A program made the position numbers and the translations under genes. From Pezicula radicicola (lineage: Eukaryota; Ascomycota; Leotiomycetes; Helotiales; Dermateaceae), in NCBI GenBank assembly GCA_003008705.1, contig PDUO01000045.1, forward strand, positions 146,873-210,872: a stretch of DNA of 64,000 nucleotides, given 5' to 3'. Shown here one piece after another: positions 31,821 to 43,904 of this stretch. Under the pieces are notes generated by a model. It had not been told where the DNA came from, ran no database searches, and saw nothing but the letters and a program-made list of their open reading frames with translations. Each line of letters starts with the position of its first letter. Position 1 is the stretch's first letter.

Positions 31821-33458
31821 TCAACCCACAGAAATGGTGGTAGTCACCGTAGCAGTCGCCCTCTCCAGCTCTTTTGCAAACTTGGTGTTATGTTTCTGAA
31901 CGGCCACGGCAAACTGGGCCACGGCCTTCTGCAACATAGCGAAATGCTCATTCAGTTCCACTTGACTGGGCTGTTCTGCCGTGAGCATACTAGAGACACC
32001 ACCACCGCCCAACCACCGGTTAATGTGTTCTCGGGTCCAGGCCAAGGACTCATCGTATGCCAGCATAAGACTCTTCATGGCAAGAATGTGCACAGTAACA
32101 GCACATCGATAGTCGGCTACCGTCGCCAGCCTCGTTTGATCCTCCTTCAGCTGCTTCAATTCAGCCCCGTTATATCCCACCCACCCTAGGACTGCGTAGA
32201 TGGGTCCGCCTTGGAGTGAATGCTTCGAGGAACTCAGCGCCATGTTATCTAAGCGTCGCATTTGGTCGATGTCATGTAGAGTACGCTCGAGCTCATCGAA
32301 ATGCTTTAGCACCTCCTCGGCCGCTGTAATGGATTGTTCGCAACGGAAACGTGCGGCTTGGAGGAAGTGGATGTATGAGTTTGCAACGCGGATGCGTCTG
32401 CTTTCAGACATGCCCAACCATTCGAATATCACGTCTTGAACGGACCGACGAAGATCATATCGGGGATCTTGACGGATTAAGTCGAGATTGTTGAGGAGCG
32501 TGGTAGGTTGTGAAATCAAGATATAGTTCGTGACCCAGTCGATTGTCGTAAAGAAGCGATGCAGCGAACGGGCCGTGGCCTCCGACTTGACAATGAAAGA
32601 GATGCAGGCTTCGCCCAGGGCCTTTTTAGATGGGAGGGTGCTATGAAAGACGATGGCATTGGCATCGCGCATGGTGTTCGCAGCATGGAGTACCCGCTCT
32701 GGCATCGGCGCCATCTCGATTTTCTTCTGGAGGAGTTGCTGCCATATCTCGCCACTGGTCGTGATGTTTTCGTAGACGGGGGGTATGGTGTGTTTGGGAG
32801 GCGATGTCGTCGTGAATGTTTGGCAGAACTGGGTGCTGGTCAGATACGGTAGTGTGCAAGTGTGGGAGATGCCGGATGCGATGGGAGCCCAGATGAAGAC
32901 GAGAAAGATCTTGGCACCCAGAGTGATGATCAAGAGTAGATATATCAGTCGTCGCATCCATTGACGACGGCGGATGGCGAGGGTGCCGAGGGTGCCGATG
33001 GTAGCACCGACATCAACCAGCCCTCCTAGAAGGGTGTCGCTGATGAAGGCCGTGGCAGTGATGATATGACCAAGACGGCCACCGTTGTGAGGGACTGGAG
33101 CATGATGGCGTGGTGATGGGAATGCAGCAGACGACGCTAACCGACGATGAGATGGTGCGTGTGGTGTAGGACGACGGCCTAGAGACGACGAATCCTCATC
33201 CTCATCGTTGTCATGTTCATGTCCATGTATATCATCATCCCCTCCGTTCTCGATATCATCAAGTTCCTGCAAAACGTGGGCATCGCTGCTGCCCTCTGGT
33301 CTCTCGGAGTGCGATGAATCCCGATTCTTGTGTTGTCGTCGTCGGTGTTTAGCCTCGGGAAATTGATTCCTGCGACGTTGAAGAGTCTCTTGGATGTGGA
33401 GGGTCTCTTCTATAATGCTTTCGAGGTTTTCGGGAGCGTTATTGGCGTTGGCGTCCAT
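31821..33458 (-). CDS. 545-residue single-pass or two-pass membrane protein, unknown family
   Basis: Intact uninterrupted frame from ATG 33458. The N-terminal ~110 residues are charged and low-complexity (basic cluster RRRQHKNRD, acidic DDIENGGDDD). A strong hydrophobic segment follows at about residues 167-190 (RLIYLLLIITLGAKIFLVFIWAP), preceded by a weaker one (VDVGATIGTLGTLAI). The remaining ~350 residues are helical and probably lumenal or coiled (FDELERTLHDIDQMRR). I know no named family. The 5' half and the upstream DNA are duplicated, in mutated form, at 49957-52245. The lack of stops here, next to a mutated duplicate, suggests selection. Confidence 0.75.
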   Translation of the reverse strand: MDANANNAPENLESIIEETLHIQETLQRRRNQFPEAKHRRRQHKNRDSSHSERPEGSSDAHVLQELDDIENGGDDDIHGHEHDNDEDEDSSSLGRRPTPHAPSHRRLASSAAFPSPRHHAPVPHNGGRLGHIITATAFISDTLLGGLVDVGATIGTLGTLAIRRRQWMRRLIYLLLIITLGAKIFLVFIWAPIASGISHTCTLPYLTSTQFCQTFTTTSPPKHTIPPVYENITTSGEIWQQLLQKKIEMAPMPERVLHAANTMRDANAIVFHSTLPSKKALGEACISFIVKSEATARSLHRFFTTIDWVTNYILISQPTTLLNNLDLIRQDPRYDLRRSVQDVIFEWLGMSESRRIRVANSYIHFLQAARFRCEQSITAAEEVLKHFDELERTLHDIDQMRRLDNMALSSSKHSLQGGPIYAVLGWVGYNGAELKQLKEDQTRLATVADYRCAVTVHILAMKSLMLAYDESLAWTREHINRWLGGGGVSSMLTAEQPSQVELNEHFAMLQKAVAQFAVAVQKHNTKFAKELERATATVTTTISVG

Positions 33459-35290
33459 GATTAGAGTCGAGAGGGTACTAGATAGGTAGTTTTAGGAGTT
33501 TGGTATTACGATGCTCAAGAGATGGAGGTGGAGGTGGAGATGGAGATAGAAATAGGAAAGGAAACAAAGGGATGGAAAGATGATAAAATCGCAAGGGAAA
33601 TAGGAAGGGAAATAGGAAGGGAAATAAAAGGTAAAGAAAGAACAAAGAAAGGATCGAGGCTCGGAGCTCGGAGGAACAAAGAATAAAAGCAAACGGATAT
33701 ATAACAAAGGGTAAAAGAATCGGAAGGGAGAAGGAGTAGTAATTAGGAATAAGAGGGAAAGAATACAAAAGAAAAGAATAGAAGAGGTTAGAAGTAATAA
33801 TTATAGTATAAGAAATAAATCATCTCCTTATAATATAAGTCCTTAACTATTTAGGAAGTTATTTATTTATCCCATTTCGTTGAATCGTTTCGTCGATTTG
33901 GTAACTCACCATGGATCACTTTATATTGCCTAATTGCGATTTTAAATCTCTTATTTTGTCTTACTAGAGTACAGCGCCTATCAAGCAACATCGAATTTCC
34001 CTAAATTTGTATAGGAAATAATGCTCTAGGCTGCCGGTTTGCTACTAAACGCTCCTATAGAGGGGCTTCTAAGTACTATATATATATATATATCTAAATA
34101 AAGGGAAGGTAGGTAGAGAAACGAAATATTTGATGAAATAATACTATTAATAAAGAAAGGAAAAGTGTACTAGCTAGTAGTAAGTAATTTTATACAGCTA
34201 CTAATTACAACTCCACTCCTTTATAAAATATATACTTTTATAATTTATTTTTCTAAGTGTATTTTACTTCTTCTTCTTACTAAAAGCAAAGGTAACTAAG
34301 GATATAAATATATTCTATTAATTAATATACTATAAAAATAAATACACTTACTATAAAGCTTTAAATAGTATACTAGAATTATAAAAAGCTACTCCTTTCT
34401 CTTCCTCTTCCTCTTTCTCTTTTATTAATTTAGTTCTATATATTACTCTCTCTCTCTTCTTTATTTTTAAAACTTATAAATATTCTCTTTATTCCCTTAA
34501 TATCCTCTCTCTACTAAATCTTTCCTCTTTTATATCTCTATAGCTCAAGGTAAAGAAAAGAAGATTTTTAATTTATATACTACTCTCTATAGCGTTATAG
34601 ATAGTAGTATATATCTTAATATTCTTCTTTTTCTTTTCTTTATAGTTAAGAAAAAAGTCTACCAACCTATATTACTAGTAAACAACTATCGCTCCTAGTA
34701 ATAATTTATCTATCCTATAAACCTACCTACCTACCTACCTATATACGGAATTGGGATTTCTTTTACCAACGAGTTTTATATAGCATTATTAAGTCAATAG
34801 TTAATACACAATTAGTTTAGAAACGGTTACTATTATTCTAGCTACTTTTAGTTTTATCGCTCTTAGCGACGCCTTATCCTTAGTAAGTTCTAGAGGAGAA
34901 AGATGTATACCTATGTCCTGGGACGTACACAGTAAAATATATACATTTTTTAGTGGTGGAATTCTCCGGGTGCCGAATCCTTGTAGGGTCGGCCTTTAGC
35001 TACACCAAGGGATACTCCTTAGAGCTAATTCATCCTCTCCTGCCTACAAGAGGACAATAGGTACCTTAAGTCTACGTTGTAATGTATACTCTAAAATTAG
35101 AACTAAAGGAATTTAATTTAGTAAGTGAACTTTATCCTATATCTATTTTATAAGAGGAAGTAGTTAATAGAGTATACCTATTTTAGAATATAGATATTAA
35201 CTATATCTTAAGGGCCTTCTATCTTAATATGTATATCCTACTATTTACCCTTATATTCTATAAATCCTAATAGCTATTATAGATACATAG
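32529..35290. repeat. segmental duplication, copy 1
   Basis: The 5' part of the 545-residue gene and about 1.8 kb of upstream AT-rich DNA match 49957-52245 in the same orientation. Shared anchors include GACCCAGTCRATWGTCGTAA (32530/49963), TTTTACCAACGAGTTTTATA (34760/51713) and TCTAGAGGAGAAAGATGTAT (34890/51862). Confidence 0.85.
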
Positions 35291-36560
35291 CTCTCAACCT
35301 CTAACCTAGCTTACTTCTACATCTCCTTCACAGTGCATCGACTGTGATGATATATCTGTATTCAGATGGAACTCTGCTAACAGTGGTGGAGGTATCGGAA
35401 AGCTATTCATCCTAGATAAAGCATCTGAAGATACATACATAAACCAGAAGCAAAACATAAGTACAGTTGCCGCCAAGGCGACTTGATATAATATATAGAG
35501 TCTACGCTAAGGTACTACGATTCTTTGCTCTAATACTAAATTAAGGTTGAGAGCTCGACATCCATTCTCGTCTACGGATATCGATTTCTTAAATAGTAGC
35601 CTGTAAAGAGAAAGAACTTACCAATCCTGAGCTTTAGGTCGGAGGGCAATTCAGCCTCTTTTTTGTACGGGAAAGTTCGAGGCTCCGGCGGGCAAGTATC
35701 TGAATCTCAAAAGTACGTATAGGTAATACTCTAAATCATAAATTCAGATTCGCTGTGGTTTACTGCATGGCTGTGTTGCGCCTACAAATAGAGATGAAAT
35801 TAACCGATAATCCACACAGATGTAGACCCACAGCTGAATTTGAAGCCTGTGATTGGTCGCTTTGAGGAAGCAGATATTTCAGACTCTTTCGATATAGCAT
35901 AGTCAATTAACCTCACGCCACCCTTAATACTCTCTCTTAAAGTACTATACAAATTCGGAAAACTTCCGCTCTACAAACACATCAACCACGCTATGTAGAT
36001 AACCAAGTGTACAGGAGATAAAAGAATTGACCCGAAAGCTAGATGAGATTGAACTTCTGGCTCGGCTTTGTCGGTTGCTCAAGTGTCAGAGCTACAAAAT
36101 ACATGGCGATAATTTGAGCAAGTGGAAGTAGTTCTTGTTGACCTCGGCGATGATAGATTAGCTGATGTTCTCTGCGCCTGGGTTCCGGTATCGCAGCTTA
36201 CATACTTCTAGGGATGGATCGACATCTCTTTTTAGATAGATTTCCTATCCCGGAAGACCCGACCAATTACCATCGTGCTGACGTAGAAGAGCCTTTGAGA
36301 TTATAGATTTTGGTTTCCAGAATTCAACTGAAAATTCACTTAGATTCTAACACACGCTCTAAATATCTCTCGATATATCTATCTCAATAGAAATACCAGG
36401 CACTATTGATGCTTAGACTTGATTGCTGTTCCAATAATCAAGATTGGTTTCTGAAATTCCAGTATATATAAGTTCTGAGTTCTGTAGAGAACTTCGACTT
36501 GTAATATCTCATTACAATTTAGCTGATATCAACTCTGTCGTATCCAAAAGAGAACCGGGT
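33459..36560. other. AT-rich gene-free stretch
   Basis: A purine-rich leader (33490-33770) precedes the minus-strand gene and may be its 5' UTR. Beyond 33780 the sequence is AT-rich with TA, CTACC and CTTCCT microsatellites (34080-34100, 34395-34425, 34722-34741). The duplicated block ends near 35290. 35290-36560 has no recognisable gene. Confidence 0.6.
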
Positions 36561-36839
36561 AACCCGAAGTCCTAATGGCTGCCGGAATTGCCGACTCCGG
36601 AGAAAGAAGTACGACAAGAACTATCCATCATATACAACATGTATCAGTCTTAAGCCGGTATACTATGGCTACGACTCGCGAAGCTACAGTACTTTGTTTT
36701 GGGGAGCCGAATGCGGCTTCACGCGTAAGAGAGACATGGGGAGCCAAAAGCGGCTCCATTCCTGAAATAACGTCCATTGAAAATACTAAGAGGCTTGCTC
36801 CAGACTTGATGGATCACCAACAACCACAATGAGCGCCTC

Positions 36840-37690
36840 AACTACACCCTTAGCTTCCCCTCATCCTCGATCTACAGCTATGCCGGGAGCCTTTCCATTC
36901 GACCAAGCAATGAGAGATTCATCCGATAAAGAAATCGAAGATAACTCCCAGAAGCCATCATCTACACATACTCTCTATATGGCCCAATCTATCGGACTCG
37001 TATCCCTCCCTTTGTCACTGGCCGGCGTAGTAGGTATCTTGCTTGACATCCCAGGCTCGAAATGTTGACTTGTCAAGGCTGTATGCGCCATTATCTGCAA
37101 AACGCTCGGCGTGCTCGCAGTGGACGAGAATTTACTATCTGTAGTTTCTACAACAGATGGGGCAGGAGGTGGGGAGCTCGTGGAACCCTCAGCAGCCATC
37201 TTTGCCTTCTCTGCCTCTAGGCTTTCTTGTTTGGCGGCTTTACCTAAAGGGTATGAGAGATTGAAAAAAAAATTGGATTGGAGACTGTGTTTTTGAGGGA
37301 TGAGAGATTGTGGAGGGATTGTTATGTTATTTCGGGCCTAAGATGTTTCCAACGCACCTCCCAACGTATTGATAGGTGGAGCACCACGCCGCTGAACCTG
37401 AGTAATAATACTTGTAGCTCCTCCAGCAGCTGCCTTCGAATAATCCCATTAGAAGCCTCCTCATCCATCGCTGTGTACTTTGACAGATACCGTTTATTTG
37501 ATCCTCTGTCATGAGTTGATACTTAGGAATCGGTCTATCTTCTCTAGCGGTGGTACGACATCCAACATCATTCCAGATAAATACAACATCAACTACGGTG
37601 TGCGAGTACCTACTATGGCTCGCGTCAAAGAATTGAAACAGCGCGTTGTGGATATGAGGTCAAACCCTAATTGATTCCTTTCTGAAATGA
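36840..37690 (-). pseudogene. unrecognised coding remnant
   Basis: Minus-strand blocks such as TVVDVVFIWNDVGCRTTARE, RPIPKYQLMTEDQINGICQ, then in a neighbouring frame TAMDEEASNGIIRRQLLEEL and finally MAAEGSTSSPPPAPSVVETT look like damaged exons of one protein. Frames disagree and stops interrupt. I do not recognise the family. Overlapping plus-strand frames at 36575-37068 are the alternative reading. Confidence 0.3.
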
Positions 37691-37781
37691 CCATATCAGA
37701 TGAATTACTGGTACGGTCTTGTGTCTGTTTAGCTAGTAATAATCTCTGGCTACAATAGAACAGTTCTTAGAGATACAAATA

Positions 37782-39511
37782 TTAATTATGTCTCGCCTGT
37801 GTGAACCACGGATCATTGCAGATAGTCTCTATAGGTGGCCGCGACGCCGGATCTACCTTTAGCATCCGCCGCAGTAAGGAAGTAAAGCCAATGATATCGA
37901 ACTCGTCTGGGCAGTATTCTCGGTATTCAGTAATAAGCGCGTCCCACCGCTGGCTACTTGTATTCGAGGAAGTTGTACGGATTCCAGTAGGGCGTGCTTG
38001 AATTAGGGGAAGCTGCCACGCGCTTGGCAAAGGACCGATTATTTCTTCAACTTCCTCGAGCATGCGTTTAGCGTTCGTATAGCATCGGAACAGAGGTACG
38101 CGGAAGGCAACTTGCCACATCTATTGGGAGAAACATCAGCATCAAACTGTGAAGCCTTAGGGGTTATTGAGTTGAGCTTTTGACGGACAGTACAAGCAGC
38201 GGCCCAAACGTCAACCATGGGCCCTCCTCTTGCATGTAAACTTCGGGGGTTGAGACTTGCAGCAAACACTTCTGGGGCTCGGACCGGCGCACAAGTTATT
38301 GGGAGAATGGCTGGAGAGGGCCCACGATAAGCTGTAGTAATAATTAGAAGAGCTTGGTGTTATAATTTTAGGATTCTCTCGAGACTTACAGTTGCTGAAG
38401 TCAATGATGCGCAATGCTGCACATGTTAGATCTGAGCTACTAATTACCGCCTGGAGGTAATCGGAAAACTGAGCATTGGAGACCAAGTATTTCGGAAGAT
38501 TCTTTGCCGTCCATGTGTCCTTCAAAGATTCCTTGCCACGCGCAGTAGACGACCAGGGAGCAGATGCATTCCAGACGCTTGGCACAATCTCAGGCACTCC
38601 AATGTTATCCAGAAAATCCGCTGTAGTGGTCTTTGAGGTCGGGGGAAGCCAGATTGCCAGATTGGCCACGTAGAGGTCTACATGGGATCAGAGAGGTTAG
38701 CTAGGGACAAGGGACAAGGGACAAGTAAGGGCTCAGGCTCATGACTCAACATACCTCCATGTGTGAGATCTCGGCGGTGCAGGAAGTCAAGACCTTGGAT
38801 CAATTGCTTAAACAACTTCTTCAGGTCCAATCCGCGGCCACCACTATCACCACCTCCGCCGCCGACAAATGGTTGAAGAGGTATGAAGACATCGGTGACG
38901 AGAACTTGATGGTATTGATTTTTGTGATTTGGGCCTACTTGGAATGAATCGCGCAGGGTCAGGATGAATTGACGTCCGGGATGGTTGTCGGTCTCGCTGT
39001 TGTCATCTTCGGAAAGGAGACGAAGCATCGAGAGCTCGTTCTCGGCGTTTGCACCTGGCATCAGGAATTTCAAGGCAACGTGACGACTTGATGGTTGAGT
39101 CAGTAAGAAGGTCAGAGAGGGAGAGCAAGGCATATACTCGTCGTTCCACATGTCACGCGCAAGCCAGGCGGTGGAGAAGGATCCATGGACAATCTTCAGC
39201 AAGACTTGGTAGAGGGAGTGCTTGGTCTCAAAGAGATCGCCGATATGGACGGGAAAGAGGTTACCATGAACGTAATGCTCGAAATCCTCCACTTCCAAAG
39301 GGGGCGGATAATAGAAGGCGCCCACATCACCGCGGTGGTGGTGGTCGTCGTCGTCGTGCTCGCGAGCACCGGGGGGGAGTGGTAGCTGGGACATTTTGCA
39401 GATGTCGCTGCTGGGGACGGGTCGGGGATTGATCCTGTCGCATGTGTGGAGTGTTGGATTGTTGGAGTGTTTGAGTGTTTGAGTGTTTGGGTGTTTGGGG
39501 GTTGTTTGCAC
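37782..39511 (-). CDS. SRPK-like serine/threonine protein kinase, four exons
   Basis: Exons are 39511-38755, 38677-38390, 38331-38189 and 38120-37782 (508 residues; phases agree at every join). Intron 1 has GTATGT, GCTAAC and TGTAG; intron 2 has GTAAGT and ACAG; intron 3 has a weaker GTCCGT donor. Features: HGNLFPVHIGDLF lead-in, KIVHGSFSTAWLARD (loop, ~106-120), Lys148 in VALKFL, and the catalytic loop HGDLYVAN (251-258) formed across intron 1. A long insert with LPKYLV follows, as in fungal SRPK-like expansions, then IIDFSN (Asp345, DFS not DFG), APVRAPEVF, DVWAAACTMWQVAFRVPLF and RPPIETICNDPWF. The first 39 residues come from a CAAACACTC-type repeat, so Met40 (39394) is a likelier start, giving 469 residues. 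Substrates unknown. Confidence 0.85.
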
Positions 39512-39740
39512 GACGCAAGCGCAAACGTGTGTAACCTGGGATCTTATGTATTTAAGTCACATGACGTTCTCGCGCATTCACCTGAGCGAGACTCGTCGTC
39601 GCTTGCTTATTATCTCATGAGTCTTTGTTTGGCTCGGTATAAAGCCACGATCAACAAGCAAACCAAGGTTTCTCTATATATACAGCAGGGCACGCCTTTG
39701 CTTTTGATGTCCATCATCTCTCCTTGGTAAGGTAAGTGAG

Positions 39741-40380
39741 ATGGATTCTTCCAGCCAAAGTCAGCAAAGTGCTTACAATTTCAGATCTTACGAGATTACC
39801 ACCAACGGCAAGTCTTTTCATGTCTGCATTAACATGCCTAAGTCTAGGAATCATCCACACCACCAAGATATCAATACCCTAAGAGCCATTGTAGGCTTTT
39901 TGAAGGCAGTTGATGCTGGGGAAAATGCAAGTACTGTCCTTTTCAAGAGTATCTAGTCTTCGCTTAACTTTACTTGTACTTATGGGACAACCCTCAACGT
40001 GCTGGGAAACCGCCTTCTATTGTGCAACCCCGAGCACTGTCGCGTTTCAAGGATGTACAGTACCTCAACGTCACGTTAGTACCTCTGCTCTTAACTATCT
40101 TGCGTGATATGCTAAGCTACTTGATAGTGTACACGCCCATGGTGCGGGCACAACCACGCAGGATGGAGTGTTGCATGTGACAGTCAACAGCTACAGTGGT
40201 GACTTGTAAGCGTCGACCAAAAGCGACGGCTGTGTCTATCTTTACATAAAAGGGGACCAAGCTGGTGGAGAGTACAGGGCTTGTCATATCTGGAATACAA
40301 CACGCTCCACACTCAAGGGCATTGCTAACTATATACAAACATGTCTTGCGAATAAGCTGCCGCTCCCAGCAGGGCTGTAA
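39741..40380 (+). pseudogene. unrecognised small gene, probably broken
   Basis: ATG 39741 opens 71 residues (NFRSYEITTNGKSFHVCINM). A downstream frame carries YAKLLDSVHAHGAG, GVLHVTVNSYSGDL, a TAA, then CVYLYIKGDQAGGEYRACHI and YIQTCLANKLPLPAGL ending at 40380. The blocks look like exons of one protein joined by introns or frameshifts; the TAA replaces a probable Gln. Family not recognised. Confidence 0.35.
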
Positions 40381-41152
40381 GATGTCACTTTGTACAATCG
40401 GTACACATAGGGGAGGATGGTAAAAGGAGGGAGTTTATACAGCTATTAGGGCTTACGAATGAAAATGAATTAATAAAAATTTATCTTTATTTAGTTAAAT
40501 GAATTAAAAAATAAAGCCTTAAATGAAGATGAATTTAACTGTCGGTATATTCTATATACCGATTTTAGTGGTTTCTAATCCTTGTCAACTACTCAACAAG
40601 CAGACTAGTGTTTCTCACTTAGTATGCCTATATTTGAGTGTGTTGACGATGGATTGATTGGTTGCTAAATAGCTAATAACTAAGAGAGTGGTTCTTGTAG
40701 TCGAAACTACCTATCGGGCTAATCCCGATTAGGCCTAGTCTCGGCACGACCCGCTGGCTTCTGATTGGCCAGGGCAATGTGGTTCGACATATGAAATAAT
40801 CAATGAAATGAAATACCAGATATTGACGTTGCAACATTAACCTTTGATTTTCGCTGGACTAGTGAGATGTCTATATGAATTCCTGCGATCTCATGCTTGG
40901 AGAACTCGAGCGCTTAGCTCTATGTCATGGCCAAAACCAAAATGGGACTTATCTTATAGCAACGTTTCTGGACAAGTATGTCTTAAATGAAGCGGATGCC
41001 TTTAAATTTGAGGAAGGTTCGACAATGTTAAGCATAGTATCGTTAAGCTTGTTATCGTCAAAATCCCCATAATCAGATGAATCGGCCTATGCTTCTACTG
41101 CTTGGTTGGGCACCACGTCACCTTTCTCTAGTGAAAGCTTAGCACGCTTAAC

Positions 41153-41401
41153 GTGGTCAAAACATGTCTTACATTTCTTCTATTCGAAGAGGCGACAAAG
41201 GCTGATATGCCGAGCCTCTACACCTATGTCGCCGTCATTGGGGCTCAGCGAGTTAACAGCACGATGACTACTACAGATCTTTGCAAGGAAGATTTTGAGA
41301 TCATCGTCGCTATAGGCAAAGACAGCCATGCTAGAGGAACTCTCTACCTTGACGACGGAAGGATTTGTGTAGTCATCTTACTAGGTATGGTAGTTGACTG
41401 A
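41153..41401 (+). pseudogene. C-terminal fragment of a GH31-type glycoside hydrolase
   Basis: The block FEIIVAIGKDSHARGTLYLD followed by DG matches the distal domain of GH31 alpha-glucosidases/xylosidases (usual form: ...LLVALD..G.A.G.LYLDDG). Nothing of the catalytic barrel is visible upstream; 40875-41072 has only an unrelated short frame. A short relic. Confidence 0.4.
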
Positions 41402-42379
41402 ATCTTTATGACTTGAATTGTATTTGGTGACGCTTCATGGCTCAGCTTCTGGAATGTATGGAGGTAAAACGAACTTTACATTGGGATGAATGGAATAAAA
41501 AAAGACAGCACTCCTGAATGAGAATTATACATATCTATCGCTATTCAGCTTACCTATCTGTGTTTATAAAGATAGGTAGGGTTGTACGGTAATGCTAGCA
41601 ACACCTTCGACTTTATCATCTATTATCCTTAATCATGTCAAACCCTACCCACTAAGTCCGCGACCGAAGCCGTTCCCCGATCCCCAGAACTCTAGAAAAC
41701 CGCATATCCTGAATGCTTTTCGCCATTTTCGAGCTCTATGAGTCCCTCCTCAGCATTTGCAGCTACAACCTTTGAGGATAAATTCAATGTTACTGCCTTT
41801 ACGTTGTTCATCTCGTCCGTATGGAATGCTAAACGCAACAACTCTCAAAGCTATGGATGGGCTTGCTCTCAAGCCTTAGGTTGCTCGTTCTCGAGCTCTA
41901 GATTTCCTCGTTCTCAGGCCTTGGGTTGGGCACTCGTTTTGAGTGAATTGGGTTCTAGGTGCGCCAGTTTAGTACGGTCTGGATATAACAGTCCCTGGTG
42001 CTTCCATCTTGAGTTATTTTGGATTTGACAACAGCGCACTATGGTATGATGTGTCTAGTCTTGCTATCTTTGGCGATGTATTCATTATTTTGGCTTATAT
42101 TGCCACCCTAGTTGGCTCGACCCCGATGAGCTACTCCACGACGGTAAGGTGACCACACTACGAATTCAGATACAGCTTTGTGGTATCAGACCTAAGAGAT
42201 ATAGAACAGTAAATAGATACAAAACTAAAGGACTTCTTAAACCAAGACCGCCAGCCAGTAAAAGCTATAATCGTATTTACCAGATACACCGACACCCAAC
42301 CTCCAGCAATATAAGGAGCTTTTCAACACCTCCAGCTTCTTCCGATCCGAGGTTTCAAGGCTTGACCAAAGTGTTCAGA

Positions 42380-43520
42380 AGTTGGGATTCGATGCGGCGC
42401 ATAGAGTGTATGTATCGGCAAGATAGTTGGCAAAGCTTAAGAATATAGCGACGTATGAGAATCCCAGTAGAACAGTGCCAATCTAACAGGCGAAAATATG
42501 TCTATGCAAACTCGAAGAGACTGATAGGTAAAAGTACAACGCCAACCATAGAGGGAATTAGACGTGCTTCAGGAGCGACAATGCCTTTAAAAGCTCCATC
42601 TGCGAGCTTTCTGTACTTCTGATTGTCTATGTATCATGGCTCTGCTGAAAACCTCAAGTGGAGTCTTATGCCCGTTTTCAATCTCAAATTTACTCTTGTA
42701 TACCTTTCCAGTTATCTTGCTCAGCTTTGCCGCCCGACACTCTGACAAGACCGGGGCGTATAATCCTAGGACCAGCAATGTCCGCAAGAAGGAAACGCCT
42801 GCGAAGAAACTTATCAGCGCTTCAACCCACTTTTCTAGCCCCCGGCGACGGCGAGAAAGTTGCATGCGATGGGACCAATGCTGGGTCCAAGGAAAGGAAA
42901 GCCTATAAAGGCTAGCATCGCAAGAACTCTGTCCTAAGCGATGAACAGGTCAGCTACGACACCTCCGGAGTTTGTAATTGTAGAAGCTCCAAAGGTGCCG
43001 GCGAAGAAGCGGAGAATGAGAAGGGTCCTAATGTCCTTGCTTGCAATGGCAGGGCCCCTTACAATAGTGGTCAAGCCATAGGTAATCACGCAAACTACCC
43101 GTCGCCTATAGAGTTCGGAAAGCGGAGCCTAGACAGTGTGACCAACTGCGAAAGCGAGAATAAAAGGCGAGGTATCGGCGATAACTAACTTGGAGCTTGC
43201 ATGGAAAGCCTGCTGGATCTGAACATCAGCGGCCGATAGGGTGGATGAGGCGAAGATGATGGATAGAAAAGCGAGGGCATGAATGAGGGTGATTATCCAC
43301 TTGAGCCACACCGGCATAAGTAGTGGGTTTCGAGGGTCTTTAGGGATCCATTCGATGTAGTACGGGTCTCCTCTGGCACTGCTGCCAGTTTAGACGTAGT
43401 TTAGAACCTCGTCCCCGTTGAAAGTCGAGTGCGAGCTGAGAAGTCGATAGAGGGGAATAGGTTTAGTCCTGCTATTGCTATTGGGCTCAAGGGCGGCCGA
43501 CTTTTCTGTAGCAGCTAGTT
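42380..43520 (-). pseudogene. MFS transporter (DHA1 type), broken
   Basis: Minus-strand frame: DPYYIEWIPKDPRNPLL, LKWIITLIHALAFLSIIFAS, FILAFAVGHTV then TAG then APLSELYRRRVVCV (the loop 2-3 signature after TM2). It continues RTLLILRFFAGTFGASTITN, GGVVADLFIA then TAG, FPFLGPSIGPIACNFLAVAG then TAG, YAPVLSECRAAKLSKITGKV, EARLIPSMVGVVLLPISLF and FSYVAIFLSFANYLADTYTL. The text is typical of fungal DHA1 drug/polyamine transporters. Stops are TAG at expected Trp or Gln positions. The 3' end beyond ~42380 is lost. Divergent from the regulator at 43905. Confidence 0.75.
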
Positions 43521-43904
43521 GGTTCTCGAATGCGAAGGAGTTTGTTTGAGTGCCTGCGGCTCAATGAAGGACGACGACGGTAGGTATTCCCTGCTTTGAA
43601 CTTAAACTCGCCCTCCTGCTTCCTGTCGCTAAGCGAGCGAGCTAGAATACGAATAAGGTAAATGCAGGTCTCCGGACTACTCAATTCCCTCCCTACAATG
43701 TGTGATATCCGGCCCGCGCCATGCTGCACGTTAGACGGTACGAACAGATGGAGTATTTACTATGTCACGATGCTACGATATCGACTACGGCAGGTAGCTG
43801 TGTACAAGTTATATATTTAACTCTCTTCATTTCTACGCCGTAGCTGTTCCGGGTTCTAGCGTTTAGTATTATTGGTAGGATATTACATTTAGAATAGAAA
43901 CTAT

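Noticed and set aside
33478..33768. Phe/Leu/Pro-rich minus-strand frame
   Set aside because: Polypyrimidine low-complexity sequence upstream of the 545-residue gene; likely 5' UTR or promoter, not protein.
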